Below are positions 6,036 to 10,304 of a stretch of 10,304 nucleotides of DNA, one piece after another. Under the pieces are notes generated by a model, which searched no databases, had not been told where the DNA came from, and saw nothing but the letters and a program-made list of their open reading frames with translations. The translations under genes were made by a program, and so were the position numbers. How positions within the stretch are numbered: position 1 is the first letter of the stretch; each line of letters begins with the position of its first letter. The stretch spans positions 1 through 10,304 of the forward strand of contig CAZNRY010000152.1 of assembly GCA_964575675.1 (NCBI GenBank), read 5' to 3'. This stretch comes from CAZNRY01 sp964575675 (GTDB taxonomy: Bacteria; Eisenbacteria; RBG-16-71-46; CAIMUX01; VGJL01).

Positions 6036-6365
6036 ATGAAGCTGCAAGAACTTGCGGAGAAACTCGAGCTGAAGAGCGTCACCAAGGTCGTTGATCGGGA
6101 CGTCACCGGCGTCTACATCTCCGACATGGTGAGCGACGTGATTGCCAACGCCAAGGCGGGGAACCTCCTCGTCACGGTCCAGATCCACAACAACGTGATC
6201 GCGGCCGCGAACCTGGTCGACATCTGTGGGATCATCGTGACCCAGGAGAAGCTCCCGACCGAGGACGTCGTGAAGATGGCGGAGAAGGCGGAGATCGGCA
6301 TCTACACGACAGCGCTGAACCGCTGGCAGGTCGCGACGAAGCTCTACGAAGCCGGGATCCGCTGA
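6036..6365 (+). CDS. DRTGG-domain protein
   Basis: The product is 109 residues and consists almost entirely of one DRTGG domain (about 15-109). The signature segment is Asp-Arg-Asp-Val-Thr-Gly-Val-Tyr-Ile-Ser-Asp-Met-Val-Ser-Asp-Val, followed by a Gly-Asn-Leu-Leu-Val-Thr-Val-Gln-Ile-His strand and a final helix ending KLYEAGI. DRTGG domains occur next to CBS and phosphotransacetylase domains and in stand-alone form near [FeFe]-hydrogenase genes of anaerobes. They are thought to act as regulatory, possibly ligand-binding, modules, but no activity is established. The start has a strong AAGGAG (6022-6027) eight bases upstream. The next gene, only seven bases downstream, encodes a divergent copy of the same fold. 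Confidence 0.85.
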   Translation: MKLQELAEKLELKSVTKVVDRDVTGVYISDMVSDVIANAKAGNLLVTVQIHNNVIAAANLVDICGIIVTQEKLPTEDVVKMAEKAEIGIYTTALNRWQVATKLYEAGIR

Positions 6366-6372
6366 TCGGCCG

Positions 6373-6726
6373 ATGCACCTGCGCGACCTGATTGCGCTCC
6401 TGGACTGCGATGTGGTCTGGGGGCATGAGCTCCTGCACGAGATGCAGGTTGAGGCCTGCATCGCCGCCGATCTGATGAGCGACGTGCTCGCATTCTCGGA
6501 GCCGGGCGCGCTTCTGATCACGGGGCTGGCGAGTGTCCAATCGGTCCACACGGCCGATGTTGCGGACCTCACGGCGATTCTCTACGTGGGGGGCAAGAGG
6601 CCGGGCGCGCAAGTGCTCGATCTCGCACGGCAACGAAACATCCCGCTTCTGAGCACGAGGTACAGCATGTTCGATGTCTGCGCACTCCTCCGCGACGCGG
6701 GTCTCAAGGCGGGGAGCAAGGGATGA
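6373..6726 (+). CDS. Second DRTGG-like protein
   Basis: The product is 117 residues and aligns by eye with the preceding protein: Leu-Arg-Asp-Leu at the start, Ile-Ala-Ala-Asp-Leu-Met-Ser-Asp-Val-Leu in place of the DRTGG signature, a Gly-Ala-Leu-Leu-Ile-Thr-Gly strand, Ile-Leu-Tyr-Val-Gly-Gly-Lys-Arg-Pro, and a closing Ile-Pro-Leu-Leu-Ser-Thr-x-Tyr-x-Met-Phe-Asp helix. The usual Gly-Tyr/Gly-Gly part of the signature is absent, so it looks like a paralogue from tandem duplication that has diverged, perhaps forming a heterodimer with the first. The ATG at 6373 is seven bases after the previous stop and lacks a strong ribosome binding site, so translation is probably coupled. Its stop overlaps the next start as ATGA (6723-6726). 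Confidence 0.75.
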   Translation: MHLRDLIALLDCDVVWGHELLHEMQVEACIAADLMSDVLAFSEPGALLITGLASVQSVHTADVADLTAILYVGGKRPGAQVLDLARQRNIPLLSTRYSMFDVCALLRDAGLKAGSKG

Positions 6727-7193
6727 ACGGGGAAGAGAAGGGCTCTGAAATCCTCTATGCGGAGCGTTTCAAGATCCTCCACGACGATTTCGAGCACGGC
6801 GGCGACGCCGCGGCCGCCATCAAGTCGATCCTCAAGCAACTCGGAATCCCCACGAGCGTGATCCGAAGGCTCTCCATCGCCAATTTCGAAGCCGAGATGA
6901 ACGTGATCATGTACGCGGAGGAAGCGGACATGGAGCTGCAGGTCCTCTCAGGCGCCGTGCGCGTCGTGCTTGCCGACCGCGGCCAGGGAATTCCGGACAT
7001 CGAGCTGGCGATGACGCCCGGCTACTCGACGGCAACCCACGCGATGCGCGAGAGGGGGTTCGGAGCCGGTTTGGGGTTGCCGAACATCAAGAGGAATGTG
7101 GACCTCTTCGAGATCGAATCGGCGGTGGGAGTCGGGACCACGCTGCGGTACTCGGTTCTGTTGCCCGATGGGCCGCACGCGGAGCAAGTATGA
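6723..7193 (+). CDS. RsbW-like GHKL ATPase (anti-sigma/serine kinase type)
   Basis: The product is 156 residues with one HATPase_c domain. The ATP-binding boxes are clear: N box Glu56-x-x-x-Asn60, G1 box Asp85-Arg-Gly-Gln-Gly89, and G2 box Gly-Phe-Gly-Ala-Gly-Leu-Gly-Leu-Pro-Asn (112-121). There is no sensor or phospho-acceptor histidine domain, so it resembles RsbW/SpoIIAB anti-sigma kinases rather than a full histidine kinase. Known members phosphorylate STAS-domain partners or sequester sigma factors. It overlaps the upstream DRTGG-like gene and the downstream iron-sulfur gene by four bases each (ATGA), implying near-equal synthesis and a likely physical or functional link with the sensor-like iron-sulfur protein. 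No STAS or PP2C gene is in the window, so its target is unknown. Confidence 0.88.
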   Translation: MNGEEKGSEILYAERFKILHDDFEHGGDAAAAIKSILKQLGIPTSVIRRLSIANFEAEMNVIMYAEEADMELQVLSGAVRVVLADRGQGIPDIELAMTPGYSTATHAMRERGFGAGLGLPNIKRNVDLFEIESAVGVGTTLRYSVLLPDGPHAEQV

Positions 7194-8482
7194 GCGAGCG
7201 CGGCCATTCGGTCCTGATCGACCGAGAGAAGTGCATCGGGTGCGTCGCCTGCAGCAAGGTCTGTCCGACCCAGGCGATTCGCGTGTTGGATGGCACTGCT
7301 GTGGTGAAGGCCGAACTCTGCACGGACTGTGGTTACTGCATCAGGGTTTGCCGTTACGAGGCGGCGACGGCGAAGACCTCGACGACTTCCGATCTGAAGA
7401 AGTTCAAGTACACGGTCGCGATGCCGTCCCTGACTCTCTACGGACAGTTCGGTCGCGATGTTCTTCCGAGCCAGGTTCTGGGCGCTCTGACCAAGATCGG
7501 GTTCAACAGCACCTACGACATCTCCTGGATGTGCGAGATGGTGGCCGGGGCCACGGACGCCCTCCTCTCCGAGTGCAACGGCCCATGGCCCCGGATATCC
7601 GTCACCTGCCCGGCGATCGTGCGCCTCGTCCAGATCCGCTATCCCGACCTGATCCCGCACCTGATCCCGATCGAGGTGGCGCGGGAATTGGCGGCCAAAC
7701 TCCTCCGGCGGAAACTCTCGACCGAGCTCCGCCTCGATCCGAGCGAGATCGGCATCTTCTTCATCACGCCTTGCTCGGCGATCATGAACTCGATCCTCCG
7801 ACCGGTCGGCCAGGATCAGTCCTACCTGGACGGCGCCTTCTCGATCGCCGAGCTCTACGGGCCGCTCCTGAAGGCGATCAAGACGGCGGGGAAGCTCGAA
7901 TCCAAGGTCCCGGTCAGTCCGAGCGGGCTGCTGTGGGCCATGGCCGGCGGCGAGATCGCGGGGATGCGGAACGAAAACACCATGACGGTTTGCGGGGTCC
8001 AGGATGTCGAGTACGTATTCGATCGGATCGAGTCAGGGAAGTTCCAGGCCGTCGACTTCATTGAGGCGTACATCTGTCCCGATGGCTGCGTCAGCGGCCA
8101 GCTCGTGATAGAGGGCCGGTATGCGGCTCAACGGAACATCCAGCGAATCGCCCGGAAACTCGGCGACCAAGGGCAGGTGAAGGAGGAGAAGGTCCGCTCC
8201 CTGCTGCGTGAGCACTTCTTCGATCTCGAGGAGGAGATCATGGCGCGTCCCGTCCAGGCGCTGGGACGGGATCTGAAGCAAGCGATCGCGATGAAGAAGG
8301 AGAAGGAGAGCGTGCTGGAGCAGCTTCCCAAGAAGGACTGCGCCGCTTGCGGGGCGCCGGATTGCGAGACGCTTGCCGACGACATCGTCCTCGGGGAGCG
8401 CAAGGTCGAGGACTGTCTCTTCGTCAGGATCGAGAGCCTCACGGGGGGGCCAAACGCCCGGAAGGAGGGCAACGATGAGTAA
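7190..8482 (+). CDS. Hydrogenase-like iron-sulfur sensor protein (HydS-like)
   Basis: The product is 430 residues. Two ferredoxin-type 4Fe-4S motifs lie at the N-terminus (Cys15/18/21/25 and Cys44/47/50/54). Residues ~74-310 match the large-subunit C-terminal domain of [FeFe] hydrogenase. The four H-cluster cubane cysteines appear kept: Cys140 in Val-Thr-Cys-Pro-Ala, Cys195 in Thr-Pro-Cys-Ser-Ala-Ile, and Cys296 and Cys300 in Glu-Ala-Tyr-Ile-Cys-Pro-Asp-Gly-Cys. The proton-relay cysteine before the first ligand is Thr139, and the lysine of the second motif is Ile198, so catalysis like that of HydA is unlikely. A C-terminal Cys384-x2-Cys387-x4-Cys392-x16-Cys409 is another 4Fe-4S motif. Related proteins beside hydrogenase operons are taken as redox or H2 sensors, often with PAS and PP2C domains, which are missing here. 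It shares ATGA with the ATPase gene. Confidence 0.85.
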   Translation: MSERGHSVLIDREKCIGCVACSKVCPTQAIRVLDGTAVVKAELCTDCGYCIRVCRYEAATAKTSTTSDLKKFKYTVAMPSLTLYGQFGRDVLPSQVLGALTKIGFNSTYDISWMCEMVAGATDALLSECNGPWPRISVTCPAIVRLVQIRYPDLIPHLIPIEVARELAAKLLRRKLSTELRLDPSEIGIFFITPCSAIMNSILRPVGQDQSYLDGAFSIAELYGPLLKAIKTAGKLESKVPVSPSGLLWAMAGGEIAGMRNENTMTVCGVQDVEYVFDRIESGKFQAVDFIEAYICPDGCVSGQLVIEGRYAAQRNIQRIARKLGDQGQVKEEKVRSLLREHFFDLEEEIMARPVQALGRDLKQAIAMKKEKESVLEQLPKKDCAACGAPDCETLADDIVLGERKVEDCLFVRIESLTGGPNARKEGNDE

Positions 8483-8876
8483 GCAGATGCTTATCATGGA
8501 TTTGTGCTGTCCTCAGTGCAATCAGACGCTGACGGACGGCGCCAAGATCCATCTTGACGCACAGGTCAGGGAAACGCGGCAGGATGGGGAGATCGCCTTA
8601 AGCGCGATTTTCGGGGACTACTCGGTCGAGACCGATCTGGAGATGGCGGACGGGATGATCGTCGAGCTGAGGTGCCCCAAGTGCGACTCGAGCATCATGC
8701 TCCCGCTCACATGCAAGCTCTGCGGCGCTCCGATGGCCTCCCTGAACTTGTCGAAGGGCGGATACGTCGAGTTCTGCTCGAGGAAGGGGTGCAAGGGGCA
8801 TGCCCTCGGCGGAATAGGCGACATCGACGAGATGATGAGCCTCATGAACAAGATGTTCGAGACCCCCTACGATTGA
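8475..8876 (+). CDS. Small multi-cysteine zinc-ribbon-like protein
   Basis: The product is 133 residues with four cysteine pairs: Cys12-Pro-Gln-Cys15 (preceded by Cys11), Cys67-Pro-Lys-Cys70, Cys80-Lys-Leu-Cys83-Gly, and Cys101-x4-Cys106. The spacing suggests two zinc-ribbon knuckle pairs, with Cys12/15 joining Cys67/70 and Cys80/83 joining Cys101/106. The strand-rich insert at ~20-60 has no known signature. The start at 8475 has an excellent AAGGAGGG (8462-8469) five bases upstream and overlaps the end of the sensor gene by eight bases in another frame. A structural zinc fold or a metal or cluster-handling role are both possible. Its place between sensor and hydrogenase subunits points to the same pathway, but I cannot name a function. 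Confidence 0.8.
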   Translation: MSKQMLIMDLCCPQCNQTLTDGAKIHLDAQVRETRQDGEIALSAIFGDYSVETDLEMADGMIVELRCPKCDSSIMLPLTCKLCGAPMASLNLSKGGYVEFCSRKGCKGHALGGIGDIDEMMSLMNKMFETPYD

Positions 8877-8904
8877 TCCCCGGCTGCGCCGGACGTGCCG
8901 GGGG
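8877..8904 (+). promoter_or_regulatory. Intercistronic hairpin between regulatory and catalytic genes
   Basis: CCCCGGC (8878-8884) pairs exactly with GCCGGGG (8897-8903) around a 12-base loop, and a T-G wobble (8877 with 8904) can add an eighth pair. It begins right after the zinc-ribbon stop codon. There is no T-run. It lies in the largest gap inside the operon (93 bases), so it may cap the upstream mRNA segment, slow read-through or set different levels for the regulatory and hydrogenase genes. Confidence 0.4.
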
Positions 8905-8969
8905 GTGCGGGCAGAGCGAAGAGTCCAGGCCGCGCATCGGTGGCGGGAAGGGAGTGAGGAGTGGAGACG

Positions 8970-9448
8970 ATGAGCGAGCGCAAGAAATACGACTTCAAGA
9001 ACCTCCATTTCAGGGGCAAGGCGGGGGTCCTGATCCCCGAGCTGCAGAGGGCCCAGGTGAAGGACGGGTACATCACCCGTGAGCGGATCGAGGCCATCCA
9101 TCGGGAATGCGGGATTCCGCTCACCACCATCTACGGGGTCGCAACGTTCTACTCGCAGTTCCGGCTGCATCCTGTCGGGAAAAACATCATCCGCGTATGC
9201 CACGGAACCGCCTGCCACGTGAGCGGGGCCAACGGGATCACCAAGGCCCTGGAGGACCAGCTCGAGATCGGAAACGGCGAGACGACGAAGGACAAGCTCT
9301 TCACGCTCGAGACGGTCTCCTGTCTCGGTTGCTGCAGCCTCGCGCCCGTGATCATGGTGAACAACAACACCCACGGAAACCTCAAGCCGGACGACCTGAA
9401 GAAGATCATCCGTCAGTACCGCAAGGCCGCTCAAGAGCGGGTGCAGCC

Positions 9449-9452
<4 letters not shown>
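8970..9452 (+). CDS. nuoE: NADH-dehydrogenase/hydrogenase subunit NuoE (HydC-type)
   Basis: The product is 160 residues, the standard size of the 24-kDa thioredoxin-like [2Fe-2S] subunit. The cluster ligands are Cys77 and Cys82 (Cys-His-Gly-Thr-Ala-Cys-His) and Cys118 and Cys122 (Cys-Leu-Gly-Cys-Cys), the conserved C-x4-C and C-x3-C pattern. Typical surrounding motifs are Ile-Tyr-Gly-Val-Ala-Thr-Phe-Tyr-Ser-Gln-Phe and Gly-Glu-Thr-Thr-x-Asp-x-Leu-Phe-Thr-Leu-Glu. In complex I it is NuoE; beside sensor genes of this kind it is more likely HydC of an electron-bifurcating NADH-dependent [FeFe] hydrogenase. I chose ATG 8970, with GAGGAG (8956-8961) eight bases upstream, over GTG 8961, which overlaps that site. 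The stop overlaps the next start as ATGA. Confidence 0.95.

Positions 9453-10304
<852 letters not shown>

Noticed and set aside
7096..8064. A 322-codon open frame on the plus strand within the sensor region
   Set aside because: It is an out-of-frame shadow of the ATPase and hydrogenase-like genes, whose motifs are unambiguous in their own frames.

Overview
The window is GC-rich bacterial DNA, probably from an uncultured anaerobe. The clues are a lipoprotein with repeated DNRLRE-type modules paired with an outer-membrane barrel, which indicates a two-membrane cell, and a long operon built around NADH-linked [FeFe]-hydrogenase subunits. The style fits candidate phyla of the FCB kind, such as Eisenbacteria, but that placement is inference and no rRNA or tRNA gene is present to test it.

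Layout: (1) 1-749 has no intact gene. It holds a decayed scrap of a histidine kinase on the minus strand, an inverted repeat and a short direct repeat. (2) 750-3223 is a translationally coupled pair, a DNRLRE-type lipoprotein and a predicted outer-membrane beta-barrel protein. (3) 3224-3506 separates two convergent genes. (4) 3507-4301 (minus) is a nitrilase-superfamily carbon-nitrogen hydrolase with an intact Glu-Lys-Cys triad. (5) 4302-4537 is a divergent intergenic region with two copies of an operator-like sequence, followed by a small Smr-domain protein (4538-4969). (6) 4970-5469 is a gene-free stretch with a candidate promoter, a strong imperfect hairpin and a T6 run. (7) 5470-10304 is one tightly packed plus-strand operon that runs off the window.

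The operon order is: an unrecognised 179-residue protein; a DRTGG-domain protein; a second DRTGG-like protein; an RsbW-like GHKL ATPase; an iron-sulfur protein with a [FeFe]-hydrogenase-like core between two ferredoxin-type clusters and a C-terminal 4Fe-4S motif; a small multi-cysteine zinc-ribbon-like protein; NuoE/HydC; and NuoF/HydB (truncated). Genes overlap by 4-8 bases or are separated by 7-93 bases. NuoE/HydC and NuoF/HydB are the NADH-oxidising, flavin-containing arm of electron-bifurcating [FeFe] hydrogenases. The catalytic HydA subunit would be expected just beyond the right edge.

The five genes from DRTGG to zinc ribbon look like a sensing or regulatory module for that enzyme. The hydrogenase-like protein keeps the four cysteines expected to hold the H-cluster cubane but has lost residues needed for catalysis. 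It is translationally coupled to a protein-kinase-like ATPase with no visible PP2C phosphatase or STAS partner in the window. Related DRTGG/GHKL/hydrogenase-like sets are known beside hydrogenase operons in Clostridia and Thermotogota. The least familiar parts here are the leading 179-residue protein, the zinc-ribbon protein and the architecture of the sensor, which lacks PAS and phosphatase domains.
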